Shown here in pieces: positions 7,081-15,070 of a stretch of DNA of 21,720 nt; position 1 is the first letter of the stretch; each line of letters starts with the position of its first letter. A model generated the notes under the pieces. The model saw nothing but the letters and a program-made list of their open reading frames with translations, made no database searches and was not told where the DNA came from. Origin of the DNA: a virus; the IMG/VR virus record IMGVR_UViG_3300006109_000045, positions 1 through 21,720 of that record, one strand, 5' to 3'. The position numbers were made by a program, and so were the translations under genes.

Positions 7081-7680
7081 TTACACAATCGCGGTATATT
7101 GACCGAAGAATTGTGTGTTAACCATTTGGACGCGCACAATGGTGTATGCATCCCCCCATGCGTTGTCGGCGTAAGGAGCCAGATCAACGACACGCATTTG
7201 GCCTTGTGCGTTATTGGCCACGTTAGTACCGGCACCAAGGGTTGCTTGCGACAAACCTGTGGTAGTAGAACCCGCAGTAACGTTGGTGAAGAAGTATTCA
7301 CCGCCAATAGACGTTTGAGCCATCGAGCCATCAGCTTGAATTTCATAAATGATATTCAAATCATTGTAGAAATAAGCAACGATTGATGTACCGGTTGTGC
7401 TTGCGGGCCAGTAGTTGGACACGCGGCGACGGCCGGTGGTATCAGTCCATTCAACGCCTTGGAAAGAACCTGTCACAGTTCCAGTAGCCAGTGCGGGAAG
7501 GATAGTACCATTGGTTGATGTGCTTGTCTGGTTGCCTGCTTGTCCATAAACAATAGGCTGACCTTTCAAGATGTTGGCACTAAAGCCAGATGCAATACCG
7601 TTGGCCAGCGCCTGAGCACGTTCCAACCCAGTTGGAAAGAATGCAGGGCGCAAACCAAACGGAGCGGATGTTGCTGACAT
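7081..7680 (-). CDS. Probable head decoration or minor capsid protein
   Basis: This is a 199-aa protein beginning MSATSAPFGLRPAFFPTG, followed by LANGIASGFSANILKGQPIV, a Thr/Gly-rich strand region, then FQGVEWTDTTGRRRVSNYWP, YEIQADGSMAQTSIGGEYFF and VVDLAPYADNAWGDAYTIVR. I recognise the overall pattern as a small conserved protein encoded immediately upstream of the major capsid gene in many aquatic phages. I know of no experimentally assigned function. Predicted structure is mostly beta, with no Cys and no membrane segment. The ribosome site is strong (AGGAG) and the gene is 19 bases from the capsid gene. Size, composition and placement suit a head decoration protein, but a capsid-folding partner is not excluded. 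Confidence 0.72.
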   Translation of the reverse strand: MSATSAPFGLRPAFFPTGLERAQALANGIASGFSANILKGQPIVYGQAGNQTSTSTNGTILPALATGTVTGSFQGVEWTDTTGRRRVSNYWPASTTGTSIVAYFYNDLNIIYEIQADGSMAQTSIGGEYFFTNVTAGSTTTGLSQATLGAGTNVANNAQGQMRVVDLAPYADNAWGDAYTIVRVQMVNTQFFGQYTAIV

Positions 7681-7701
7681 AATGAGCTCCTAAATTAAAA
7701 A

Positions 7702-8235
7702 TTACCTGAAAACAGGCACTTCTCTTGTTTGGTCAAATCTCATGCCTTCACCCTCAATTTGAACCAATGGCTTCCCACTACTGTCTTTTGCGCCAAGCAA
7801 CGATTCTTGTTGGACTTTAATCTTCTCCTGTTCATCCAAAGGTGCATAGTGATGCATCTCGGCCATGAAGTCTTGGTAGATATCCATGGGGAGTTTATAA
7901 AGAACCATCTCGTTGACGGAGACAAAACCCGCGAGCTCACCCGACTTAACCTTTAAGTGTTCAAAGCCGGGAACTTCTTCAGCTTTCACAGGTATATAGC
8001 CAAGGCGCAAACGTTTATGTATTGGGTCGTATTGGTTGGTTGTGGATAACCAGCATAAGTGGAATCCCGGAATTTCCGGTGGGGTTGGAAGGGCTTCTTG
8101 TTGCCATTCCGAACGGAATGCCCTGCGGCGCTCCTGCGATGATACCATGTGGTCTTCAGGACCGCGCCTTTGCAAATCGTCTGTAGCACGATTTTCGCGG
8201 CCTGCATTAGTATTCTTTTTAAGTCTATCGTCCAT
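7702..8235 (-). CDS. Conserved phage protein of unknown function between scaffold and head genes
   Basis: This is a 177-aa protein. The N-terminal 50 residues are charged and probably disordered (MDDRLKKNTNAGRENRATDD). A folded core follows, with PPEIPGFHLCWLSTTNQYDP, KRLRLGYIPVKAEEVPGF, SGELAGFVSVNEMVLYKLP and a helix MDIYQDFMAEMHHYAPLDEQ. The C-terminus is EGEGMRFDQTREVPVFR. No catalytic motif or membrane segment is visible. The ATG is 2 bases after the scaffold stop, with AGGA at 8-base spacing, so the two are probably co-translated. Its fixed place between scaffold and capsid suggests an assembly or minor virion role. I do not recognise a named family. Confidence 0.72.
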   Translation of the reverse strand: MDDRLKKNTNAGRENRATDDLQRRGPEDHMVSSQERRRAFRSEWQQEALPTPPEIPGFHLCWLSTTNQYDPIHKRLRLGYIPVKAEEVPGFEHLKVKSGELAGFVSVNEMVLYKLPMDIYQDFMAEMHHYAPLDEQEKIKVQQESLLGAKDSSGKPLVQIEGEGMRFDQTREVPVFR

Positions 8236-8237
8236 GA

Positions 8238-9206
8238 TCAGTTCCTAGATTTATTTTGGCGGTCCCACTCGGCGTATTTGCGAATGGCGTTTTGACGTAG
8301 TGCGGGATTGTCCCAAAGTCCTGCTTCTTTCATAGCAGCGACGCGGTCTGGGCTAAGCCTAAATTCATTAGACTTTGTTGTTGCCATAGACTCACGACCT
8401 GAACTTGTCACTACAGACCTCGGTTTCTGATTACGGACACTGGAATCATTATAACTACTATTTGTTTTGTTGGGAATATATTTTTGCAATCTTTCATCCA
8501 ACTCATCCCAGTAGTCTTCGCTTGTAGGGTCAAAGCCTTCCGCGGTTAGCTTCTTGTCAATCATTTGCGCAATGGCTGACTCTTCGTTTTTACCGCTTGG
8601 GTCATACCAAGTGTTGCGCTCCATCCATTCTTCGGCGTATTTGCGAATAACAGGGTCCGCGGTAGGGGCTGGGGCAACAGGTTCTTGCGCTTGCTTAACA
8701 GCTTTTTGCTTAGTTGCTTGCAAGTTTTGCAACTTTCGACGAGCTTCATACAAAAGTTCCTCAGACTTGGTCACACCGGCGCCATCGCCGCGTGCAACAG
8801 CCTCTTGCATCTTCATCTTAGCATACTCGACTTGCACGCCAGCGTCTTGAATAGCTTTATCAACACGGGCGAGCTCGCCATTAACAGCACTGCGCTCAAC
8901 CTTGGCCAATCGTTCTGACAAGGCCTCATTTTGCTTGCGCAATGCCGCAATTAAGTGGTTAGATTCACGTGCTTTTTCACGGTGAATTTGTTTTTTAAGC
9001 CGTCGTTCTTCTCGTCGAGCTTCACGAATGGCTTCTCTATCCGGATCGTTGTCCAATCCATCATTAGCAGGTGCAGCTGGACCATCATCATGGTCATCTT
9101 CTACTGCTGCGGGCTCAGGAGCTGGGATTTCTGGGGGCAAAGTTACGGTCGCGCCGCCATCTTGTGCCTCAGTTACCTGCATCTCCATCTTATCGGTAGG
9201 AGTCAT
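8238..9206 (-). CDS. Probable capsid assembly scaffolding protein
   Basis: This is a 322-aa, strongly charged protein. Residues 20-60 are Pro/Ala/Asp-rich and probably disordered. Residues about 58-190 form one long helical, coiled-coil-like region (EAIREARREERRLKKQIHRE, LIAALRKQNEALSERLAKVE, EELLYEARRKLQNLQATKQK). Then comes RKYAEEWMERNTWYDPSGKN, a motif I have seen in other phage scaffold-type proteins, and a C-terminal helix pair (FRLSPDRVAAMKEAGLWDNP, RKYAEWDRQNKSRN). An acidic N-terminus, coiled coil and C-terminal helices upstream of the major capsid gene are the usual features of internal scaffolds. No serine-protease motif is visible, so it is not an obvious protease-scaffold fusion. 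The start has AAGGA 8 bases upstream; Met7 is an alternative. Confidence 0.78.
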   Translation of the reverse strand: MTPTDKMEMQVTEAQDGGATVTLPPEIPAPEPAAVEDDHDDGPAAPANDGLDNDPDREAIREARREERRLKKQIHREKARESNHLIAALRKQNEALSERLAKVERSAVNGELARVDKAIQDAGVQVEYAKMKMQEAVARGDGAGVTKSEELLYEARRKLQNLQATKQKAVKQAQEPVAPAPTADPVIRKYAEEWMERNTWYDPSGKNEESAIAQMIDKKLTAEGFDPTSEDYWDELDERLQKYIPNKTNSSYNDSSVRNQKPRSVVTSSGRESMATTKSNEFRLSPDRVAAMKEAGLWDNPALRQNAIRKYAEWDRQNKSRN

Positions 9207-9225
9207 ACAGTTTTCCTTTCAAAAC

Positions 9226-9648
9226 TTAGATAAACGCTTTAATATCGCGTGGGTCGCCGGTTACTTTGCCAATTAGTTCATGGTCATTAAAGAACGTAAA
9301 CAAGGCTTTACCGCTTGCGCCTTGCTCATCGGTGAAGTCTACTTCCCAACGGTCGCCGCCCCATTTAGGAACGCGAACAAAATCGCCGACTTGCGCCCAT
9401 GCGCCTTCAGGCCAAGGCTCCATAGACTCACGTTTTCTAAAGGCCAATGGGCCAATTGCCAAGACTTTACCAATCATGGTGTTCCATTTCTCGGTTTCCT
9501 TGGTATCTTCGGGAATGTAAATTCCGGCTGATGTTACTTTTTCCTTGACAGCGCGGAGCTGGACAAGAATACGAGCTCCATAGGGAGCCATGAGAGGGTC
9601 TACAATAGGGAACGCTTCTTCAAGCGTCTGTTCAACGTCGTTCGACAT
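9226..9648 (-). CDS. Phage GroES-like co-chaperonin
   Basis: This 140-aa protein aligns by eye with the Cpn10/GroES family. Residues 21-31 are APYGARILVQL, the first strand. Residues 33-49 hold the mobile-loop region (AVKEKVTSAGIYIPEDT, with the SAGI hydrophobic tip that contacts GroEL). They are followed by MIGKVLAIGPLAF and WAQVGDFVRVPKWGG, matching the GxVxAxG and VGDxV landmarks. The C-terminal HELIGKVTGDPRDIKAFI is typical of the phage form. It is longer than bacterial GroES (about 97 aa), with an N-terminal extension and an insertion near residues 70-82. No GroEL is encoded in the window, so it would work with host GroEL, as T4 gp31 does, probably in folding the capsid protein encoded a few genes downstream. 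It overlaps the upstream 61-aa gene by 17 bases. Confidence 0.88.
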   Translation of the reverse strand: MSNDVEQTLEEAFPIVDPLMAPYGARILVQLRAVKEKVTSAGIYIPEDTKETEKWNTMIGKVLAIGPLAFRKRESMEPWPEGAWAQVGDFVRVPKWGGDRWEVDFTDEQGASGKALFTFFNDHELIGKVTGDPRDIKAFI

Positions 9649-9817
9649 TTCTTTCTTCCTCTAGAATGTTGTTAATAAAATCTAAGACTTCTGACAAGCC
9701 TTGGTGCTGCCCGACCAAGCGTTGGTACGTTTCAAAATTGATGGCATTGCCATTGGCAAGGCCTTCTGCAATTTCATGTTGCCGACGCTTGATCTGGCTG
9801 ATAAGTGTGTTTAGCAT
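9632..9817 (-). CDS. 61-aa helical phage protein, function unknown
   Basis: This small protein is predicted fully helical: LNTLISQIKRRQHEIAEGLA, then NFETYQRLVGQHQGLSEVLD and a charged end (NNILEEERNVERR). Two helices with a loop at AINFE suggest a helical hairpin. The pattern is like short proteins often found just before GroES or capsid genes in related phages, which supports it as real despite its length. The start follows directly on the stop of the 121-aa gene (TAAATG) with no clear ribosome site, so it depends on translational coupling. It overlaps the GroES-like gene by 17 bases. I cannot assign a function. Confidence 0.68.
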   Translation of the reverse strand: MLNTLISQIKRRQHEIAEGLANGNAINFETYQRLVGQHQGLSEVLDFINNILEEERNVERR

Positions 9818-10183
9818 TTATCGACCGCGGCCTGTGCTCTTTTTCATAGGCGCCAGCACAAGGGCTATGCCCATTTTTCCACTATGCGCATGACCGCCTT
9901 TTTTCATTGTGGCAATCTTAGGCCCAGTGGCTTTGGTCAGCGGTTTAACGCTGCCTTTAGCAGGAAGATTGCGAATCTTGCTTTCAGGATAGGCACCAAT
10001 TTTGTTAACACCTTCTTGATGGCTAACTTCAGCTGGTTCGCCTGAGTTAGACCCTACTAAATTAACTTGTCCGCCTTTGGCGTATTTGGCAACTTTTACC
10101 TTGCCGCCTTTTTTCATATTGTCGCCCATGATGTTTTCACCCATGGCCATACGTTTATGCTGACGAATTGCTTCTTCATTCAT
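9818..10183 (-). CDS. Basic small protein with KKGG motifs
   Basis: This is a 121-aa, Lys/Gly-rich protein. It contains MKKGGKVKVAKYAKGGQVNL (23-42) and MKKGGHAHSGKMG near residue 93, and ends in LAPMKKSTGRGR. The middle (GEPAEVSHQEGVNKIG, KIRNLPAKGSVKPLTKATGP) is hydrophilic. AKGGQVN closely resembles KRGGQVH at the end of the 690-aa protein and KxGG units of the 411-aa protein. The ribosome site is excellent (AAGGAG, and its first bases are also the stop codon of the upstream gene), so it may be well expressed. No known fold or enzymatic motif is visible. A nucleic-acid- or capsid-binding role is inference from charge and location only. Confidence 0.75.
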   Translation of the reverse strand: MNEEAIRQHKRMAMGENIMGDNMKKGGKVKVAKYAKGGQVNLVGSNSGEPAEVSHQEGVNKIGAYPESKIRNLPAKGSVKPLTKATGPKIATMKKGGHAHSGKMGIALVLAPMKKSTGRGR

Positions 10184-10194
10184 ATCGATTCTCC

Positions 10195-10452
10195 TTAAAA
10201 TCCATGATGATGTTTACCAGTTTTGCCACCGCCAAAGCCGTGCCAATCGTGGTGGGGTTTAGCGGATTTAGCTCCACTGGACTTAGCAGCACCGCCTTTT
10301 TTAAGGGCCGTAGGGCTACATTGCTGCGAGGCAACTTGACACATGCAAGGCACGGCTTGACCCATAGCGTTTTCATCGCTAAGTAGGCGCTGAGCCGGAC
10401 TTAGCATGCCTACAGGTAATTGCGCGCATTGCGCTTGAAAGGGTTTTGTCAT
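10195..10452 (-). CDS. Small Cys/His-containing KKGG protein
   Basis: This is an 85-aa protein. The N-terminal half has MTKPFQAQCAQLPVGMLSPA and four cysteines (9, 36, 38 and 45), including CMC and the QQC that precedes SPTALKKGGAAK. The C-terminal half is Lys/Gly/His-rich (AKPHHDWHGFGG, then KTGKHHHGF at the end). It overlaps the portal stop by 4 bases (ATGA). The Cys plus His content could bind a metal ion, but this is inference. It shares the KKGG signature with its downstream neighbour and with the 411-aa protein. I know no family with an assigned role. Confidence 0.7.
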   Translation of the reverse strand: MTKPFQAQCAQLPVGMLSPAQRLLSDENAMGQAVPCMCQVASQQCSPTALKKGGAAKSSGAKSAKPHHDWHGFGGGKTGKHHHGF

Positions 10453-12998
10453 TGCGGCATTCCTAAATTAGATTGAAGTTTGTTCTGGACATCCAAAATG
10501 GTCTTGGCTTGCTCATGCTGCAAGTTCGCAGCATCTCGACTGATTTCAGCTGACTTAATTCGTTCTTGAGTCAAATTGTTTTCAGTATTCTTAATCAAGT
10601 CAGCCTGCATGGCAGTAGATTTTTCTTGGTTAATCAGTTGCATGTCTTGAGCTTTAAGCGCCAAGCTTTGCTGGTCATACTGCGCCTTGCGCTGCGTCTC
10701 GGCCAAAGATGTTTGCACCAAGCCTTGAACCTGCGCTTGCACATTGGGGTCAATGGGCTGCTGAGCGCCTTGCGCAGCTTTTTGCACCAGTTCAAACATT
10801 TGTTGAATGTATTGCAGTGATGGGCCAAGTTGCTCTTTGCTGTCTTGGTGCGTATGCTGCGCTGCGGCGGCGACCAGTTTTTGCGCCTCCGGCGTAATTG
10901 GGCTAGTGCCAAAGATAGCAAAAGGCTTGCCTAGAGCAACACTGGCGTAAGCGTCCGTCTGATGCAAGTACCACAAACCAAAGTGCTCAATAACGTGCGC
11001 CAAAGTAGCAGGTAAGAACGTTTTAGGCACCGCGGGGTTCATACCAAAGACTGGGTCCACCGCAAATTGCAAGTGCGTCATAATATGAGCCATGTGGTCT
11101 TGCTGCGGGAAAGCGCCAACAGGCTTGCCCATCAACATAGCCACGTTTTCCAAGGCCGGGTTCATGTCTTTAACTTCTGCGGGGTCAGGCAAAACTTCAT
11201 TGACATCAGGCAATTTAATTTGCTTGAGGATTCGCTTTTCAACGGCCAAACGGTCATACAGGTCAGGGTTAGCCTGTGCACGAGCTGCCAAAGCTTGGAT
11301 TTGTGCGTACCGTTGTGACTCAGCAAAGATGTTGGGGTCAGACACCGGGATGATGTCTGAGTTGGTAAGAAAGTCTTCTTTCTTAACATCCAAGTCAGCA
11401 ACAATCTCATTTTTGCGCTGCTCATCCAAATACCACCGGTTAATTCGGCCAAGGATTCGAAGAACGCGGCGCTGTGAGTCATGGAGTCGTGAGTGAATGG
11501 CAGAGAAAACCGCCGCGCCTTGCTCAATCAAAGCTTGTGTAGTTCCAACTGGGGCGTTTGACGTTACGTCGGCAATCTTTTCCTCAGCGGTAGTAACTAC
11601 GCCCTTGGCGGCGTCTGTCAACCAGCCCAGCAACTCCATCAACACATTAGATGGGGGATTAAAAGGCACAGGCATGGCGATCTTGCGCACATCGTCAATG
11701 CCTGGTGCCCCTTCTATTTCACTGACCTGCGTAGGCTCAATGACCGTAGTCTGTCCGCTAATCTTGCCGCCCTTGAGCTTAAGCATCGTAGGGGCGTTGT
11801 TAATGTGAGCTGAATCCAATAAAGCACGTAAAGCACCAGTAAGAGCAGCACTAAGCCCGCCAATAAGATGAGGCAAACCAATAGCGTAAGCACCGCGCCA
11901 AGGTATGAACTTAAACTCAACCAGCCAGTCCAGCTTAGTAAACGTTTCATCACCATTCTCCCAATTGCGATATAGCCCAACAATTTGCTGCTCATTCTCA
12001 TCAATCATCATGATGTAAGGAGCTCTATCACCCTTGGTAAACTTATCCCCTTCTTGTTCAAGCCAAGTGTAGATGTGAAAGACTCGACGCACGCCGTCTA
12101 TGTTGTCATTCTGGTCTTTACGACCCTCAATCTTGTCATTGGCTTTTTGCGCCTTGGACTCATCCGGCTCCATGGGTGCACGATAAACGCCTAGGTCAGT
12201 GTACAAGCCTTGCGAGACGCGCAGGTCATACTCATCTTGCGTAATGTCTTGGACTTCGGTGACACGCTGTGCTGTGTAAAAGTTTGCCGCCGCAAAGGGC
12301 AAGTAAATGTTGTCAATGGGGACAAACTCAGCGCAGGGGCGTTTCTTCAATTCATCATACCAAAGCTTCATGTACTGACTGCCACCAAGTGGCAGCTGCG
12401 TCAGCAATTGCTCCTGCTCATCTCGGTATTCCTCGATCTGCTCAGTCAGTTGCCAGTTCATGTAATCGCGCTTGCGATCGGCTTTCTCAATCTTAGCCTG
12501 CGTTGTGTCGCCAACAATCTTAGTTTTGACCGGCCCGTCTGAAGGGAATAGCTCCTTAATAGCGCGGGCGGCAAAGTCAACGCAAGCCTCTGCCATAACG
12601 GGGTGGACGACTTTACTGGCGCCCATGAACTGAGCACCGCCTGGGGCGTCATTGCCTAAGCCCGTACGACGCAGGCCTTCTTCATATTGCTTATCTCTGT
12701 CTTCTCGAGCTTCTTTGTCTTTCTCAATCAAGTCCAAGTACTTAATCGCCAAATTAGAAAGCTCCCAACTTGGCAAGCTATCAGCCAAGTTCTCGTAAAA
12801 ATCCGGGGTCGCCTCTGGCCCCTGCAAGTTATCCCCAAAGGTTACTATGGCCGAGCCATCGGGCATCTCCTCGACCATTGCTGGATCATCTGCGCCTTCT
12901 ATATCATCAAACAGTTCTTGAATACCTTCACTGGTCGAGCCCGTGATAGGGTCAATGAACCGATTGTAGTCTTGAGGAATCGGCATTTCAGTAGCCAT
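10449..12998 (-). CDS. Portal protein
   Basis: This is an 849-aa protein, in the size range of the large portals of podovirus-type phages. Landmarks are an acidic N-terminus (residues 1-75), EACVDFAARAIKELFPSDGP, a helix-rich DYMNWQLTEQIEEYRDEQEQ, then QLPLGGSQYMKLWYDELKKR, FVPIDNIYLPFAAANFY and RRVFHIYTW. The core LIGGLSAALTGALRALLDSA followed by NNAPTMLKLKGG resembles portal stem and clip regions. The C-terminal 130 residues or so are Gln/Ala/Lys-rich and coiled-coil-like, starting at about VQAQVQGLVQTSLAETQRKA. It would form the dodecameric ring through which DNA is packaged and ejected. The start shares one base with the stop of the upstream gene (TAATG) and has an AGGAGA ribosome site. 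Position directly after the terminase block supports the call. Confidence 0.87.
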   Translation of the reverse strand: MATEMPIPQDYNRFIDPITGSTSEGIQELFDDIEGADDPAMVEEMPDGSAIVTFGDNLQGPEATPDFYENLADSLPSWELSNLAIKYLDLIEKDKEAREDRDKQYEEGLRRTGLGNDAPGGAQFMGASKVVHPVMAEACVDFAARAIKELFPSDGPVKTKIVGDTTQAKIEKADRKRDYMNWQLTEQIEEYRDEQEQLLTQLPLGGSQYMKLWYDELKKRPCAEFVPIDNIYLPFAAANFYTAQRVTEVQDITQDEYDLRVSQGLYTDLGVYRAPMEPDESKAQKANDKIEGRKDQNDNIDGVRRVFHIYTWLEQEGDKFTKGDRAPYIMMIDENEQQIVGLYRNWENGDETFTKLDWLVEFKFIPWRGAYAIGLPHLIGGLSAALTGALRALLDSAHINNAPTMLKLKGGKISGQTTVIEPTQVSEIEGAPGIDDVRKIAMPVPFNPPSNVLMELLGWLTDAAKGVVTTAEEKIADVTSNAPVGTTQALIEQGAAVFSAIHSRLHDSQRRVLRILGRINRWYLDEQRKNEIVADLDVKKEDFLTNSDIIPVSDPNIFAESQRYAQIQALAARAQANPDLYDRLAVEKRILKQIKLPDVNEVLPDPAEVKDMNPALENVAMLMGKPVGAFPQQDHMAHIMTHLQFAVDPVFGMNPAVPKTFLPATLAHVIEHFGLWYLHQTDAYASVALGKPFAIFGTSPITPEAQKLVAAAAQHTHQDSKEQLGPSLQYIQQMFELVQKAAQGAQQPIDPNVQAQVQGLVQTSLAETQRKAQYDQQSLALKAQDMQLINQEKSTAMQADLIKNTENNLTQERIKSAEISRDAANLQHEQAKTILDVQNKLQSNLGMPQ

Positions 12999-15070
12999 TA
13001 AGCTCTCCTAAGTAATGCAAGGCGCATTTCATCTGGGTTATTGGTTATGTGAACTTGGCCACCGCGCTTATGGCCCTCAGGCTGCGCGTCAGTGTCTGCA
13101 ACAGGCGGGCCGCTTTCACCATACGTAGGCGGAGTATCTGGATTGACAAAGTCCGCAAACTCACGCTCTGTCATAAACCGCGGAGCGTCAGGTTCAAAAT
13201 GCAACGCCGTGTTAAGAATGTCACGCCTTTCATGCGGCAAATTTGTAGGCAACGCATCTTGCAATGCGGGCATAACATGGTTAGGGTTGCCAAGATCTAC
13301 CAAGCCATGCATCTCAACGTCATGCCCGCTAACATCGCCCCATTCACGACTGTTCAAAAAGTCTTTGACAGCGTCCCGCATATTTGCCAGATAATTAGGA
13401 TCTTTTCGCGCGTAGCCCGCAGCTCTCTCGCTTGAGTAATAATTGCCCGGTGGCTTAATCTCGTAAATGTTAGGCGGTTTGTCTTCCAATCCGCTAGGGT
13501 GATCGACAACTTGTATTTGTACATGTGGGCGCCCATCTGAGTCTAGCAACGCGTACAATTGTCGATCGACACCGCCGCCATAACGTTGAGCATTACCCTC
13601 ATCTTTTGTGCACCATCCACCGGCTTGACCAATGCTTCTACATACTGTCATGCCTTCATTTGATTCAGTGTCGGGAATGGCCACCCACTTACCGCCTTTG
13701 TCTTTGGCTTCTGCGTATGAAAAGTTAGGGGCTTCGCGGTATGGGTTGGCTTTCAAATTGTCAAGCATGCCTTCTTTCTCGGCACGCGCAGCCATCATTT
13801 CTCGATACTCGTTAATGTCATGCACACGCTTAACGGCTTGAGGCACTGTGACTTTTTGCAAGTCCTCGGGCTTCCATTGCAGGTAGGCCGGCAAGTCAGT
13901 GCGCCTATCAGTTGCGCTTTCTAGCTCGTTGACCAAGTGATCAAAATACGTTTCATCGCCAAAGTCTCTTGGAAATAGGACTGAATGAATCGGCGTATTG
14001 GGGTCAACACTATTAAGCCAAGGGTTGCTTTTTGAAAACTCATAGACACGGTATTCACTTGCAGGACGCGTATTGATTTGCTTATCGCTCAGGTCTTCCC
14101 AAATCTCGCCGCGGCGCGTATTGTGCAACGCGTCCCACATATCGCCCTCTTCCATTTCATTGAAAGTTTTATTGGCAAAGCCTTCTTCAGGATAGCCTGC
14201 GTTAACGCGAGCATGGGAAACACGATCCGGCGTCCAAAACTGCAAATCATTCGCAAGCTCTGCGCCAGGGATATGGGAGATGCTTTGCCCGGGGTAATCT
14301 GGGTGTAGGCCCTGATGCATAAGTCGCAATGGGTCATCGGGTGTTGACATTTGGTTTCGAACATATTTTTGTAGCTTAGTGTCTACCCAGTTGTTAATAG
14401 CGCCGACTTGCGCCATTCTTGCTTGCGTAGCCGGTGTGTCTGCATGTTCTGCCCAAGCGCCGCCAACTGCAATTGCCTCATCACGATGTACAGGCTCTGC
14501 AATCTTGAGATTGTTAAGGGCTTCTTTCACCGAGTCAGGGGCGAACTTAGAGCGTGCAGGCCGCCAATTGCCACCCGGCGCTTTGATGGCGCCTAAGTCA
14601 GACATTGGATTGCGCGCAGCTTCACGCCCACCGCCTAATGTACTTAGGCCTTCACCGGCTACGCGCATGGCAGCGGGCTGAACAATAGGTGCCACGACAT
14701 TAGTGCCCATCCACGAGCCAACATCCTCCGAGTGTTGAGCCGCGGGGCTCATGCCAAGCGTCTTGGTCATGTTGGGCGCCCTTGCCGCCAGCTGCTCTGA
14801 GGTTGGGCCTGCCGGCATACGGGCAAAGAAGTCTTGCGCTGTCTTAGGCAAGCGCGGAGTCATGTATTCTCTAAGCAGAGCGTTCAGGTCTCCGGGAGCC
14901 CCAAGTATACCGGCACCAGTACCTTTCACAGCGCCGTAAAGCATAGGCGCCAGACCCTGTGTCAACGCATCAAGTGGATTGGCCTGCACGCCTTTGTTGA
15001 CTCGGCTGCCCATGCCTTGCTGGGCCAGTGCATACTGCATCTCATCTGGAGTTGGCTGATCAGACGGCAT
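12998..15070 (-). CDS. Large multidomain phage protein with PcfJ-like stretch and C-terminal KRGG motif
   Basis: This is a 690-aa protein starting at the ATG at 15070. An AGGAGG site lies 10 bases upstream of it and it overlaps terL by 11; a further in-frame start at 15130 lacks such a site. Residues 35-70 hold GLAPMLYGAVKGTGAGILGA and DLNALLREYMTPRLP, an element common in large phage multidomain proteins. Residues about 460-575 have KGGKWVAIPDTES, GQAGGWCTKDEGNAQRYGGG, RQLYALLDSDGRPHVQIQVV and NIYEIKPPGN. Their order resembles the PcfJ-like domains of phage and plasmid proteins. The C-terminus carries HKRGGQVHITNNPDEM, the GG motif shared with several smaller proteins of this cluster. It lies between terL and portal. 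Whether it is a virion component, perhaps ejected with DNA, or an assembly factor cannot be decided. No catalytic triad is apparent. Confidence 0.75.
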   Translation of the reverse strand: MPSDQPTPDEMQYALAQQGMGSRVNKGVQANPLDALTQGLAPMLYGAVKGTGAGILGAPGDLNALLREYMTPRLPKTAQDFFARMPAGPTSEQLAARAPNMTKTLGMSPAAQHSEDVGSWMGTNVVAPIVQPAAMRVAGEGLSTLGGGREAARNPMSDLGAIKAPGGNWRPARSKFAPDSVKEALNNLKIAEPVHRDEAIAVGGAWAEHADTPATQARMAQVGAINNWVDTKLQKYVRNQMSTPDDPLRLMHQGLHPDYPGQSISHIPGAELANDLQFWTPDRVSHARVNAGYPEEGFANKTFNEMEEGDMWDALHNTRRGEIWEDLSDKQINTRPASEYRVYEFSKSNPWLNSVDPNTPIHSVLFPRDFGDETYFDHLVNELESATDRRTDLPAYLQWKPEDLQKVTVPQAVKRVHDINEYREMMAARAEKEGMLDNLKANPYREAPNFSYAEAKDKGGKWVAIPDTESNEGMTVCRSIGQAGGWCTKDEGNAQRYGGGVDRQLYALLDSDGRPHVQIQVVDHPSGLEDKPPNIYEIKPPGNYYSSERAAGYARKDPNYLANMRDAVKDFLNSREWGDVSGHDVEMHGLVDLGNPNHVMPALQDALPTNLPHERRDILNTALHFEPDAPRFMTEREFADFVNPDTPPTYGESGPPVADTDAQPEGHKRGGQVHITNNPDEMRLALLRRA

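Noticed and set aside
6306-7121. A 271-codon plus-strand frame opposite the major capsid gene.
   Set aside because: The capsid frame has strong family features and a proper ribosome site; the antisense frame has no recognisable domain and no plausible start context.
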